This document shows positions 34,702-45,547 of a stretch of DNA of 64,000 bases, piece after piece. Each line of letters opens with the position of its first letter. Positions within the stretch are counted from its first letter, which is position 1. A program made the translations under genes and the position numbers. The notes beneath the pieces are model-generated. The model saw only the letters and a program-made list of their open reading frames with translations. It made no database searches and had not been told where the DNA came from. The DNA comes from Blautia sp. GTDB lineage: Bacteria > Bacillota > Clostridia > Lachnospirales > Lachnospiraceae. The DNA lies in NCBI GenBank assembly GCA_029257805.1, contig JARIAR010000057.1, positions 1-64,000 of the forward strand, written 5' to 3'.

Positions 34702-34790
34702 TTTAGTATTCTCCTTTGCCTTGAAATTTAACTTATATCGTTAGTATTTCCCGGACTGGAAAATTTATTCAACCTGAAAAAATTTATAAA

Positions 34791-34882
34791 AAAAAGAACT
34801 GTAAGACAATGGAACTCTCCTCTCCACCTTAGATCTTAAATCTAGCTTTTCGGGAGTAGCTCGCAATCCTCACAGTTCTTTT
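34791..34882 (-). ncRNA. structured element after dapB: terminator or candidate small RNA
   Basis: On the minus strand AAAAGAACTGTGAG and CTTACAGTTCTTTT pair as a 10 bp stem extended by four A-U pairs. It encloses about 63 nt with inner pairings (CTCC/GGAG and TAGAT/ATCTA) and ends in eight U. It begins 9 nt after the dapB stop. The long, internally structured loop is unlike a simple terminator. Confidence 0.5.
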
Positions 34883-34890
34883 ATTATTTT

Positions 34891-35649
34891 TTATTTTGTG
34901 ATCACATCACTCATATCATATCGACCTGCCGGTTTACCTGCCAAAAATTTAGCAGCCTCCACAGCACCTTTTCCAAAAACAGCTTTGGAATATGCCGTAT
35001 GTTTAAATTCAATCACTTCATCCGGACCGGCAAAAATAACTTCATGATCCCCTACAATCGTTCCGCCACGCACTGCGGAAATACCAATTTCCATATCATC
35101 ACGCTGTTCTCTTCTCTGGCTTCTGTCATACACATAATGATAACGATTATCCATAGCCTCATTCAGGCTGTCTGCCAATGCCAGCGCTGTACCGCTTGGA
35201 GCATCCAGTTTCAATTTATGATGCCGTTCCACAATTTCCATATCAAATCCTGCTTCTGCCAGAACTTTTGCGGCACTCTGTACAATCTTCAAAAGTGTAT
35301 TGATACCAAGAGACATATTTGCTGATTTTAAAACTGCCACTTTTTGAGAAGTTTCCTCTAAATGGGCAAGCTGTTCTTCACTAAGACCGGTTGTACAGAC
35401 AACTACCGGAATTTCACGCTTTGCACTATAATCAAGAAGGGCATCTACCGCTTTTGCAGAAGAAAAATCAATGATGGCATCTGCCTCTACATGACAATCT
35501 TCCATATTTGTAAAAACAGGGTAACTATTTTTTCCATTGTCTGCAATATCAATTCCTGCCACGATTTCCACATCTGCATCTTTTTCCACAAGTTCAGAAA
35601 TCACCTGGCCCATATGACCATTGCATCCATGCATGATAATTTTTACCAT
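34891..35649 (-). CDS. dapB: 4-hydroxy-tetrahydrodipicolinate reductase
   Basis: DapB reduces the DapA product in the diaminopimelate/lysine pathway. The 252-residue protein has GCNGHMG (NAD(P)H binding, residues 8-14) and the active-site ERHHKLKLDAPSGTA motif (about 150-165). It is cotranscribed with dapA (30 nt gap). It provides meso-DAP for peptidoglycan. Confidence 0.95.
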   Translation of the reverse strand: MVKIIMHGCNGHMGQVISELVEKDADVEIVAGIDIADNGKNSYPVFTNMEDCHVEADAIIDFSSAKAVDALLDYSAKREIPVVVCTTGLSEEQLAHLEETSQKVAVLKSANMSLGINTLLKIVQSAAKVLAEAGFDMEIVERHHKLKLDAPSGTALALADSLNEAMDNRYHYVYDRSQRREQRDDMEIGISAVRGGTIVGDHEVIFAGPDEVIEFKHTAYSKAVFGKGAVEAAKFLAGKPAGRYDMSDVITK

Positions 35650-35678
35650 AATTTTTTATCCTTTCTGAAAATGTGTAT

Positions 35679-36572
35679 TTATGCCAGGGTAATGCCAAAA
35701 GCTTTCATAGCTTCTGCCAGTTTTGCTTTGTTGTCTTCTTCCATTTCTGACAATGGCATACGAAGAGATCCCACATTCATTCCCATAAGATTCAAAGCAG
35801 CTTTTGCCGGAATCGGATTTACCTCACTGAAAAGTGCATTAACAAGAGGAATCGCTCTTAACTGGATCTCAGCAGCGCCTTTTATATCTCCATCTAAAAA
35901 TTTCATTACCATGTCGTGTGTTTCTTGTGGAGCAACATTGGATAAAACCGAAATAACACCAAGACCTCCAAGAGAAAGGATTGGAAGTACCTGATCATCA
36001 TTTCCTGAATAAAGTTCCAAACATCCTTCTGCAAGGCTCATCAGTTTTGCAACCTGAGATAAATCTCCGGATGCTTCTTTGATTCCTACAATATTTTTTA
36101 CATTTTTTGCAAGAGTCACTGCAGTAGCAGGCTGAATATTACATCCTGTACGGCTTGGTACATTATACATAATGATCGGTGTTTCCGGAACGGCTTCCGC
36201 AATTGCTGTATAATGGGCGATCAGCCCCTTTTGTGTTGCCTTGTTATAGTAAGGAGTTACCACTAACAATGCATCTGCACCATAAGACGCAGCTTCTTTT
36301 GACATGGAAATTGCAGTTTCTGTACAATTAGAACCTGTTCCTGCAATAACCGGAATACGTTTTGCAACTTTATCAATGGCATACTTAATCGTACGGAGAT
36401 GTTCTCCGTGATCCATTGTAGATGATTCTCCTGTTGTCCCACAAATAATAATTGCATCTGTACTGTTTGCGATCTGGAATTCTATTAATTCTCCTAATTT
36501 ATCGTAATTTACTTTTCCATCTTCGTACATAGGAGTTACGATTGCAACACCTGCACCTTTAAAAATTGCCAT
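35679..36572 (-). CDS. dapA: 4-hydroxy-tetrahydrodipicolinate synthase
   Basis: DapA condenses pyruvate with aspartate semialdehyde. The 297-residue TIM-barrel protein has TTGES, the Tyr motif TPYYNK, NVPSRTG and the Schiff-base Lys in VGIKEASGD. GGAGG precedes the ATG. It forms a pair with dapB. It follows the adenosyltransferase gene by 32 nt, so all three may be one transcript. Confidence 0.96.
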   Translation of the reverse strand: MAIFKGAGVAIVTPMYEDGKVNYDKLGELIEFQIANSTDAIIICGTTGESSTMDHGEHLRTIKYAIDKVAKRIPVIAGTGSNCTETAISMSKEAASYGADALLVVTPYYNKATQKGLIAHYTAIAEAVPETPIIMYNVPSRTGCNIQPATAVTLAKNVKNIVGIKEASGDLSQVAKLMSLAEGCLELYSGNDDQVLPILSLGGLGVISVLSNVAPQETHDMVMKFLDGDIKGAAEIQLRAIPLVNALFSEVNPIPAKAALNLMGMNVGSLRMPLSEMEEDNKAKLAEAMKAFGITLA

Positions 36573-36604
36573 TTCTTTTCCTCCACTATTCTTCTGTAAC
36601 TTTT

Positions 36605-37117
36605 TTATTTCTCTGTTTCCTCGTTTTTTATCTCTTCCGTACTGAGAGTTGTAATGCGATTTACGTAAGGACGCAACTTTTCCGGAAGTGTCCTTCCTGT
36701 CATAACTATATGCATACTTTCATCTTTCAGCTTCAGAATATCTTCGATCGATTCTTCTGTTGTAATCCCATTATCCAAAAGCCGTAAAATTTCATCCAGG
36801 AGCAAAAAATCACATTCCTGTGTTGCCACTACTTTACGTGCAAAATTAAGCGCATTCAGAATATTTAATCGCTCTTCTTCCTTCTCTTGTTCATTTAATT
36901 CCTCATAACAGCGATCCATTTTCTCAAACCGGAAAATTTTAATATCCATACTATCCATATCTTCCAGGAAATCCAGTTCTCTGCGTTCTTTTCCTTTTAG
37001 AAACTGAATAATAATTACACTTTTTCCCTGACTGCAGGCACGAAGGCTTTGACCAATTGCCAGAGTTGTCTTGCCTCTCCCGTCTCCGCAATAAACTTCT
37101 GTTAATTCTTTTACCAT
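36605..37117 (-). CDS. corrinoid adenosyltransferase, CobA/CobO/BtuR type
   Basis: This 170-residue P-loop protein has Walker A GDGRGKTT (about 11-18) and the CobO signature (QFLKGKERRELDFLE, in part; LLLDEILRLLDNG). It adenosylates cob(I)alamin or cobyrinate. The ORF track starts at GTG 37120; ATG 37117 is better spaced from GAGGA. No other cobalamin gene is near, so it may serve salvage. A 171-residue length matches the short CobA class. Confidence 0.88.
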   Translation of the reverse strand: MVKELTEVYCGDGRGKTTLAIGQSLRACSQGKSVIIIQFLKGKERRELDFLEDMDSMDIKIFRFEKMDRCYEELNEQEKEEERLNILNALNFARKVVATQECDFLLLDEILRLLDNGITTEESIEDILKLKDESMHIVMTGRTLPEKLRPYVNRITTLSTEEIKNEETEK

Positions 37118-37200
37118 CACAATTCCTCTTATCGTTTATGAAGTTGCTTTTGAATACGCTTATATTACCGCAGTTTCAAGAGAATTGCAAGTGGCAGCTT

Positions 37201-37827
37201 TTACTCCACATATTCCAGCTTACTTACAGACACTTCATATGCAATTCGCTTTTCCGTTTCATTTTCCCCAATGCGTTTCATATATTCCCTGCTTTGAATT
37301 CTTCCCCATATCAATACATGTCCACCCACTTCAAATGCTGATGCATAGCGGGCATTTCTTCCCCAACAAATACAAGGTATGTAGTCAGATTTCCCATACG
37401 GTCGATTCACTGCCATAAGAAGGTCTGCAATTTCTCTTCCAAGAGGAGTTTTCCGATATACAGGCGGCTTACAAATATATCCATCCAAAAAGATCTGATT
37501 TACCGGAATAGAATCATCTTCCTCTTCCACAAACTTCAATTCTCGTGCAAATACGGAAAGCACAAGCCTGTTATGTTTTTCCTCATGGCGGTTATACGAA
37601 CGGAATTGTCCGTGAATTTCAATGTATTCCCCCACGTAATCCTGTGTAACATCCACAAGACGTTCCGACACCATCACCGGAATTCTGTCTTCGGAATCAC
37701 TCAGTCTTTTTACAAGCAGCTCCATTGTATAGAAGCCTTCTCCAAAAACCTGATGACTGAATGTAAAGCCGGTAGCGATTTTCCCCATAACCGATACCTG
37801 ATTGTTTTCAATAATTTTATCTGCCAT
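37201..37827 (-). CDS. SSB-like protein with two OB-fold domains
   Basis: This 208-residue protein starts at ATG 37827 (AGGAAGGAG upstream); the ORF track start at 37884 has no RBS. Two OB-fold-like halves are seen: residues about 8-100 (VSVMGKI...IEIHGQFRSYN) and about 108-205 (IFLDGYICKPPVYRKTPLGREIADLLMAVNRPYGKSDYIPCICWG in short blocks). The second resembles canonical SSB/PriB closely. There is no acidic SSB tail (DDDIPF), so it is an accessory ssDNA-binding protein rather than the main SSB. Confidence 0.78.
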   Translation of the reverse strand: MADKIIENNQVSVMGKIATGFTFSHQVFGEGFYTMELLVKRLSDSEDRIPVMVSERLVDVTQDYVGEYIEIHGQFRSYNRHEEKHNRLVLSVFARELKFVEEEDDSIPVNQIFLDGYICKPPVYRKTPLGREIADLLMAVNRPYGKSDYIPCICWGRNARYASAFEVGGHVLIWGRIQSREYMKRIGENETEKRIAYEVSVSKLEYVE

Positions 37828-38033
37828 AATGTGTTCTCCTTCCTCTTTGGGTATTTTATCTATATAACCTATGTACCAAAACACATATTTAGAACCAAAA
37901 ATAAAAAAAATTTTTCAGAACCTTGTAATCCCACGAAAATGTGGTAAACTTATAAATTGGATTTTTGCATCATGCTTAACTTGATATAGATAAAAACTAA
38001 ACAATATTTATATAAGAAAGGAATTCGATTTTT

Positions 38034-39866
38034 ATGAAGACCAAACGCGAAGACATACGTAACGTAGCTATTATTGCTCATGTAGATCACGGCAAAACCA
38101 CTCTGGTAGATCAGCTTCTCAAACAAAGCGGCGTATTCCGTGAAAACCAGGAAGTCCAGGAGCGCGTCATGGATTCCAATGACATTGAACGTGAGCGCGG
38201 TATCACCATCCTGTCCAAAAACACAGCCGTTCATTATAAAGGAACAAAGATCAACATTATTGATACCCCAGGACATGCTGACTTCGGCGGAGAAGTAGAG
38301 CGTGTTTTAAAAATGGTAGACGGTGTTATCCTTCTTGTGGATGCTTTTGAAGGCGCAATGCCACAGACAAAATTCGTTCTGAAAAAAGCACTTGAACTTG
38401 ACCTTCATGTCATTGTCTGCATCAATAAAATAGACCGCCCGGAGGCACGTCCGGATGAAGTAATTGACGAGATTCTTGAACTTCTCATGGACCTGGAAGC
38501 TTCCGATGAACAGTTGGACTGTCCTTTCCTTTACGCTTCTGCAAAAGCAGGACATGCTGTTCTTGATCTTGAGGATACACCTGAAAATATGGCCCCATTA
38601 TTTGAAACAATCCTGAAATACATCCCGGCTCCGCAAGGTGATCCGGATGCAGACACACAGGTACTGATCAGCACCATTGATTATAATGAATATGTAGGTC
38701 GTATTGGTGTGGGAAAAGTTGAAAACGGAAAAATTGCTGTAAACCAGGAACTGACACTTTTAAATCATCATGATCCGGAAAAACGTCAGAAAGTAAAGAT
38801 CAGCAAACTTTATGAATTTGACGGTTTAAACAAAGTAGAAGTGAAAGAAGCATCCATAGGCTCTATTGTAGCCGTATCCGGAATTGCAGAAATTCATATT
38901 GGAGATACCTTATGTGGCGGAGACAATCCGGAATCTATTCCTTTCCAGAAAATTTCTGAGCCGACTATTTCCATGAACTTCCTTGTAAATGACAGCCCTC
39001 TTGCAGGACAGGAAGGAAAATATATCACTTCCCGTCATCTCCGTGACCGTCTTTACAGAGAATTAAATACAGATGTCAGCCTTCGTGTAGAAGATACAGA
39101 AACAACAGAATGTTTCAAGGTTTCCGGCCGTGGAGAACTTCACCTGTCTGTTCTGATTGAAAATATGCGCCGTGAAGGATACGAATTTGCCGTAAGTAAA
39201 CCGGAGGTCTTATATCATACAGATGAGCGTGGTCACAAATTAGAGCCAATGGAAATTGCCTATGTAGATGTGCCGGAAGAATTTTCCGGAACAGTTATTC
39301 AGAAATTAAGCGAACGAAAAGGTGAACTCCAGGGTATGAGCACTGCCAGTGACGGTTCTGTAAGACTGGAATTCCATATTCCATCAAGAGGTTTAATCGG
39401 TTTCCGTGGAGAATTCTTAACTTCCACAAAAGGAACCGGTATCCTGAATACAATTTTTGACGGATATTCTCCTTATAAAGGAGATTTTCAGTATCGTAAA
39501 CAGGGCTCCCTTATTGCATTTGAAGCCGGAGAAACTGTCACTTATGGACTTTTCTCAGCACAGGAAAGAGGAACTCTTTTTGTAGGCCCTGGTGAAAAAG
39601 TCTACAGCGGTATGGTAATCGGTCAGAACGGAAAAACAGAAGACATCGAATTAAATGTATGTAAAACAAAGCATCTGACCAATACCCGTTCCTCTTCTGC
39701 AGACGAAGCTTTAAAACTGACTCCTCCAAGAGTATTAAGTCTTGAGCAGGCAGTTGAATTTATCGATCAGGATGAACTTCTGGAAATCACACCTTCCAGC
39801 CTTCGTATCCGTAAACGTATTCTTGATCCAAGAGAAAGAAAAAGAGCAGCTTTCCGCAAAAGCTGA
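38034..39866 (+). CDS. typA: translational GTPase TypA/BipA
   Basis: This 610-residue protein has EF-G-like G1 AHVDHGKTT, the switch RGITI, G3 [11 protein letters not shown] and G4 NKIDR, then domain II, EF-G V-like and the TypA-specific C-terminal domain. It acts in ribosome assembly and stress. AGAAAGGAAT precedes the ATG. It is monocistronic. Confidence 0.96.
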   Translation: MKTKREDIRNVAIIAHVDHGKTTLVDQLLKQSGVFRENQEVQERVMDSNDIERERGITILSKNTAVHYKGTKINIIDTPGHADFGGEVERVLKMVDGVILLVDAFEGAMPQTKFVLKKALELDLHVIVCINKIDRPEARPDEVIDEILELLMDLEASDEQLDCPFLYASAKAGHAVLDLEDTPENMAPLFETILKYIPAPQGDPDADTQVLISTIDYNEYVGRIGVGKVENGKIAVNQELTLLNHHDPEKRQKVKISKLYEFDGLNKVEVKEASIGSIVAVSGIAEIHIGDTLCGGDNPESIPFQKISEPTISMNFLVNDSPLAGQEGKYITSRHLRDRLYRELNTDVSLRVEDTETTECFKVSGRGELHLSVLIENMRREGYEFAVSKPEVLYHTDERGHKLEPMEIAYVDVPEEFSGTVIQKLSERKGELQGMSTASDGSVRLEFHIPSRGLIGFRGEFLTSTKGTGILNTIFDGYSPYKGDFQYRKQGSLIAFEAGETVTYGLFSAQERGTLFVGPGEKVYSGMVIGQNGKTEDIELNVCKTKHLTNTRSSSADEALKLTPPRVLSLEQAVEFIDQDELLEITPSSLRIRKRILDPRERKRAAFRKS

Positions 39867-39883
39867 ATATAAACTGCAATATA

Positions 39884-39921
39884 AAAACCTTCTCTGTTTC
39901 CACCAAAACAGAGAAGGTTTT
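39884..39921. terminator. bidirectional terminator between typA and the aminotransferase gene
   Basis: AAAACCTTCTCTGTTT-ccaccaa-AAACAGAGAAGGTTTT with A/T tracts on both sides: a perfect 16 bp stem serving both convergent genes. Confidence 0.9.
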
Positions 39922-39941
39922 CTATTTCATCAAATTATTTT

Positions 39942-41138
39942 TTAGTTTTTCTTTAATCCAAATTCTTCTGCCAGACACTTAAACTGCGGAAGAGAATTTA
40001 TGATCGTTTCATACGAAACACAATACGCAAGTCGTACGTACCCCGGACATGCAAAAGAAGTTCCCGGAACCATAAGAATATTATATTTTTTTGCTATCTC
40101 ACAAAACTTCTTTTCTTCTTTAACAGGAGATTTTACAAACAGATAAAAAGCTCCCTGCGGTTTTACACATTCAAATCCCAGTTCTTTTAATCCGTTATAA
40201 AGCGCCTTTCTGTTTCTGTCATAAATCTCCAGATCCACCTCTGCATTTACACATCTCCCAATTACCTTTTGCATAAGAGATGGTGCATTTACGCTCCCCA
40301 GAATCCTGTTTGCAATAACTGCTGCCGCAATTAATTCGCCGCTTCCGTCTGCTTCGTCCGGAATCACAAGATAGCCAATTCTTTCTCCAGGTAGAGAAAG
40401 AGACTTACTATAAGAATAACCTACAATTGTATTCCTATAATATTTAGTCAGGTAGGGAACTTCTGCCCCATCATATACAAGTTCCCGATATGGCTCATCT
40501 GAAATTAAATAAATCACATTCCCATATTCTTGTTGCTTTTTTTCCAAAACAGAAACTAAATGCTTGATGGTTTTCTCTGAATATACCACACCTGTTGGAT
40601 TATGAGGTGTATTTACAATAACTGCCTTTGTCTTTTCTGTTATCTTCTTTTCCAGTTCCAGAAGATTAGGCTGAAATGTTTCTGTATCCGGAGAGATTTC
40701 CACAAGTACTCCATCATAGTTTCTTACATATGCACCATATTCCAGAAAATATGGTGCAAATACAATCACTTCATCTCCAGGATCCAGAATCGTTTTTAAA
40801 ATAACATTCAGACCACTTGCAGCCCCTACTGTCATAATTAAATTTTCTCCACGAAAATCTGTTCCAAAGCGGGAATTTAAAGAGTCTGCAATTGTCTCCC
40901 GTACATCTTCAAATCCGGCATTGCTCATATATCCATGTAAAACTTCCGGTTTTTCTTCTGTTACAAGATCAATGATAGCCTGGCGCACAGAATCAGGAGC
41001 AGGGACACTTGGATTACCAAGACTGAAATCAAAAACATTTTCTTCTCCATATTGTTCCCGCAGCCGCTTCCCCTCCTCGAACATCATTCGAATTGCAGAA
41101 TTGTTTTCTACAAAAGGCTTCATTTTTTTCGAGATCAT
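39942..41138 (-). CDS. PLP-dependent class I aminotransferase
   Basis: This 398-residue fold-type I enzyme has NTPHNPTG (about 175-182) and the PLP Lys motif YSYSKSLSLPGERIGY (about 238-253). It lies 30 nt downstream of the Na+-symporter gene and is probably cotranscribed. That suggests amino-acid uptake followed by transamination. Substrate is not resolved; aspartate or aromatic amino acids are possible. Confidence 0.9.
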   Translation of the reverse strand: MISKKMKPFVENNSAIRMMFEEGKRLREQYGEENVFDFSLGNPSVPAPDSVRQAIIDLVTEEKPEVLHGYMSNAGFEDVRETIADSLNSRFGTDFRGENLIMTVGAASGLNVILKTILDPGDEVIVFAPYFLEYGAYVRNYDGVLVEISPDTETFQPNLLELEKKITEKTKAVIVNTPHNPTGVVYSEKTIKHLVSVLEKKQQEYGNVIYLISDEPYRELVYDGAEVPYLTKYYRNTIVGYSYSKSLSLPGERIGYLVIPDEADGSGELIAAAVIANRILGSVNAPSLMQKVIGRCVNAEVDLEIYDRNRKALYNGLKELGFECVKPQGAFYLFVKSPVKEEKKFCEIAKKYNILMVPGTSFACPGYVRLAYCVSYETIINSLPQFKCLAEEFGLKKN

Positions 41139-41168
41139 ATCTCTTTCCTCCTGTCTTTTCCCTCTCCT

Positions 41169-42638
41169 CTATTTGGTACTTTTCTTTCCGCCAAAAATAA
41201 ACCATGCGGTCAGAGCTAAAACTGCAAGCGAAACTGCCATCCACGCTGTCAGGATTCCTGTTCCCTGTCCTGCAAATTTGTCATAATATCCTTTCAAATA
41301 GATCACAACAATGACAATCGGAACGATCACCATCATATAAAACCGTATTCCTTTCGGAAACTTCAGACCTTTTCCGGTATTGACTTCTTTTATGAATCCA
41401 TCCCAGCCCCAGCCATATCTGGACACACAGAACATAACATATACAACCGATCCCAAAGGCAGAATATTATTTGACACAATAAAATCTTCCAGATCCATAA
41501 TATTGGAACCTGCTCCAAATGGCTGGAACCCTGCAAGAAGATTAAATCCAAGTACAGCAGGAACTGAGAGAAGAATCATTCCTATAAGATTTATCACAAC
41601 TGCCTTTTTTCTGCTCCATCCAAAAAGATCCATTCCATAAGAAATAATATTTTCAAATACTGCTGTTACCGTTGACAACGCTGCAAAAAAGAGGAACAGG
41701 AAAAACATAGAGCCCCAGAATCTTCCTCCAGCCATCTGATTGAACACATTTGGAAGTGCGATAAATACGAGTCCAGGACCCGCTCCCGGTTCCACGCCAT
41801 ATGCAAAACATGCCGGGATTACGATCATTCCTGCCATAAGTGCAACAAAGGTATCCAAAATCAAAATATGAACAGACTCCCCTGTAAGAGAGCGATCTTT
41901 GGAAAGATAGCTTCCAAAAATAGTCATGGAACCAGCCCCTATACTAAGGGTGAAAAATGCCTGGGACATTGCACCAAATATCATATTTCCCAGTCCCACT
42001 TCCCGTATACTTTCTATATTAGGCACAAGATAAAAGCGAACGCCTTCTTTTGCACCTTCCAAAGTAAGGGAACGAACAGCAAGCACTACGATCAGCACAA
42101 GAAGACATGTCATCATCACTTTTGTAATTTTTTCCAATCCCCTCTGTACGCCAAAAGAACAAATTGCAAAACCAAGAATTACCACAGCTGCCATCCATCC
42201 CGTCATAATACCGGGAGATGCCAGCATTTTTTCGAATCCCTGCTGTACAACTTCTGTTGATACTCCGGAAAACTCTCCCTTTGCCATGCGGTAACAGTAA
42301 TACATCATCCATCCTGCTACCATTGTATAAAACATCATAAGCACATAATTAGATGTCATGCTCATGTAACTAAACTTATGAAAATTACTTCCCTCTGGTT
42401 CTAATTCATGAAATGCTCTCGCTGTACTTTTTCGGCTGGCACGTCCTACAGAAAACTCACATACAAGAATCGGTAAGCCTAACACAACAAGAAACGCCAG
42501 ATACATAAGGATAAACGCAGCTCCTCCATTTTTTCCTGCCATATATGGGAATTTCCATACATTTCCAAGTCCAATGGCACATCCTGCTGAAACAAGAATA
42601 AAGCCCATTCTGGATCCAAACTTTTCTCTTTCTTTCAA
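41169..42638 (-). CDS. sodium-dependent amino acid symporter (NSS/SNF family)
   Basis: This 489-residue protein has about eleven to twelve hydrophobic helices and the NSS signature near the N-terminus (GFILVSAGCAIGLGNVWKFPY in part, then GGAAFILMY). It imports an amino acid with Na+. Bacterial LeuT, TnaT and MhsT belong here; this one is MhsT/TnaT-like in length. The promoter has a palindrome over the -35 box. Confidence 0.93.
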   Translation of the reverse strand: MKEREKFGSRMGFILVSAGCAIGLGNVWKFPYMAGKNGGAAFILMYLAFLVVLGLPILVCEFSVGRASRKSTARAFHELEPEGSNFHKFSYMSMTSNYVLMMFYTMVAGWMMYYCYRMAKGEFSGVSTEVVQQGFEKMLASPGIMTGWMAAVVILGFAICSFGVQRGLEKITKVMMTCLLVLIVVLAVRSLTLEGAKEGVRFYLVPNIESIREVGLGNMIFGAMSQAFFTLSIGAGSMTIFGSYLSKDRSLTGESVHILILDTFVALMAGMIVIPACFAYGVEPGAGPGLVFIALPNVFNQMAGGRFWGSMFFLFLFFAALSTVTAVFENIISYGMDLFGWSRKKAVVINLIGMILLSVPAVLGFNLLAGFQPFGAGSNIMDLEDFIVSNNILPLGSVVYVMFCVSRYGWGWDGFIKEVNTGKGLKFPKGIRFYMMVIVPIVIVVIYLKGYYDKFAGQGTGILTAWMAVSLAVLALTAWFIFGGKKSTK

Positions 42639-42690
42639 TTATATATTCTCCTTTCCTAGTCCCTTTTATTTTTATCCTTTCCGGTACTTC

Positions 42691-42719
42691 ATTGTAACGC
42701 TATGGCATTGATATGTCAA
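42691..42719 (-). promoter_or_regulatory. promoter of the symporter-aminotransferase operon
   Basis: On the minus strand TTGACA, 17 bp, TACAAT, about 53 bp upstream of the start codon. Strong sigma-A match. Confidence 0.82.
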
Positions 42720-42733
42720 CGCATTTATGCGTT
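42718..42733. promoter_or_regulatory. 16 bp palindrome overlapping the symporter -35 box
   Basis: AACGCAT-TT-ATGCGTT has 7 bp arms. It covers the first bases of the -35 hexamer and extends upstream. It is a candidate repressor or activator site. Confidence 0.6.
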
Positions 42734-42751
42734 AAAGTGCAAAAATAAAAA

Positions 42752-42789
42752 AATAATCCTGTTTTCTATAAAGAATTAACAGGATTATT
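42752..42789 (-). terminator. atp operon terminator
   Basis: AATAATCCTGTT and AACAGGATTATT form a 12 bp perfect stem with TTTTTTTATTTTT after it on the minus strand, 9 nt after the atpC stop. Confidence 0.88.
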
Positions 42790-42797
42790 TCTATTTT

Positions 42798-43199
42798 CTA
42801 TTGCTTTACACCTAATCGCACAAGTGCTCTCTGGAGCTTTGCTTCTGCCATTTTATATTCTCGATCTGTCAGACCACCTTTTGCCAGCATCTCTTCCGCT
42901 TTTTTCTTGGAAGTTAATGCCCGCTCTTTGTCAATATCTTCTTTCCATTCCCAGGTAGTTGCCAAAACACGGCATGTCCCATCCATAACAGAAAGCATAC
43001 CTCCAATGCAGGCAGCCGCTCTTACCGTCTGATCTTCCAGAACAACATGAGCTTCTCCCATCCCAAGTGCAGTACAAAAATTGCAGTGTCCTGAAAGAAT
43101 CGCCAGATCCCCGGTAATACCGCGACATACAATCCGCTCTGCTTCTCCTTCAAACAAAAGGCCATCCGGCGTTCCGATTCGTAACGGAAATGTCTTCAT
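42798..43199 (-). CDS. atpC: F1 ATP synthase epsilon subunit
   Basis: This 133-residue protein has the N-terminal beta-sandwich (PLRIGTPDGLLFEGEAERI in part; GDLAILSGHCNF) and a C-terminal helical hairpin. It couples and inhibits rotation. It is the last gene of the atp operon, 12 nt after atpD. Confidence 0.94.
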   Translation of the reverse strand: MKTFPLRIGTPDGLLFEGEAERIVCRGITGDLAILSGHCNFCTALGMGEAHVVLEDQTVRAAACIGGMLSVMDGTCRVLATTWEWKEDIDKERALTSKKKAEEMLAKGGLTDREYKMAEAKLQRALVRLGVKQ

Positions 43200-43211
43200 A
43201 GACAGCCTCCT

Positions 43212-44618
<1,407 letters not shown>

Positions 44619-44660
44619 CTATATTTTTGTAGCGTGGAAACCGCCCGGAAGTTCTTTTCG

Positions 44661-45527
44661 TCAAAGACCTTCCGCACCTCCAACAATCTCTGTGATTTCC
44701 TGCGTTATGCTTGCCTGTCGTGCTCTGTTATAATACAAATTCAACTTGTCGATCATTTCCTCTGCATTTCCTGTTGCCGCTTCCATTGCAGTACGTCTGG
44801 CAGCCAGTTCACTTGCTACGCTGTCGCAAACGCCTCCATAGATCAGACCAGCCAGATATTCCGGCACAATGGCATTAAATACTTCCACCTCATTTGGTTC
44901 GTACCAAATGAGATTTCTGGTTTTTTCTGGTGATTTGTTTCCATTTGGATCTGTCAGATCAGAAAGAGGAAGCATAGAAAATACTTCCGGCACCTGAGAC
45001 AGCATAGAAACAAAATTTGTAAAACATAATTCAATATGTCCATATTTTCCATTTCGAAATTCCCGACAAAGAAGATTCGCCATTTCAAAACAATCTGCAA
45101 CTGAAATATCTGCAATTTCTGCAAACTCTTCTGTTACACATTCCACACCTTTACGCCGGAAATATTCTACCGCCTTTTTTCCAACAGGAAGCACTACATA
45201 ATCTTTGCCTTTACTGTCTGCTTCCAGACATTTAAAAAGATTTGTATTGTACCCTCCTGCAAGTCCACGGTCACCTGCAATTACAACGTAGCAGCTTTTT
45301 TTATTCTCCGACTCTTTGGCATATATGGAGGAAAAATCCACACTTCCCTCTGCAATATCTTTCAAAGTCTGGTGAAGCTCGCGAAAATACGGACGGCATA
45401 TATCTGCCCGCTCTTTTGCTTTACGCAGTTTGGAGGATGCTACAAGTTCCATCGCTTTGGTAATCTGCATTGTGCTCTGCACACTTTTAATCCGCAGTTT
45501 TACCGATTTCATGTTATTTGCAGCCAT
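44661..45527 (-). CDS. atpG: F1 ATP synthase gamma subunit
   Basis: This 288-residue central-stalk subunit has N-terminal IKSVQSTMQITKAMELVASSKLRKA (in part) and C-terminal NKLNLYYNRARQASITQEITEI (in part), the paired helices of the rotor shaft. GGAGG precedes the ATG. Confidence 0.96.
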   Translation of the reverse strand: MAANNMKSVKLRIKSVQSTMQITKAMELVASSKLRKAKERADICRPYFRELHQTLKDIAEGSVDFSSIYAKESENKKSCYVVIAGDRGLAGGYNTNLFKCLEADSKGKDYVVLPVGKKAVEYFRRKGVECVTEEFAEIADISVADCFEMANLLCREFRNGKYGHIELCFTNFVSMLSQVPEVFSMLPLSDLTDPNGNKSPEKTRNLIWYEPNEVEVFNAIVPEYLAGLIYGGVCDSVASELAARRTAMEAATGNAEEMIDKLNLYYNRARQASITQEITEIVGGAEGL

Positions 45528-45547
45528 ATCACGTCCTCCTAATCACT

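Noticed and set aside
34260-34744. Plus-strand ORFs (34260-34643, 34472-34744) opposite the small lipoprotein
   Set aside because: They are Phe/Leu-rich reverse images of a Lys/Glu-rich gene that has a lipobox.
35362-35994. 210-codon plus-strand ORF
   Set aside because: It is antisense to dapB and dapA, both of which have full family motifs and RBSs.
42019-42312. 97-codon minus-strand ORF inside the symporter gene
   Set aside because: Alternative frame of a well-supported membrane protein.
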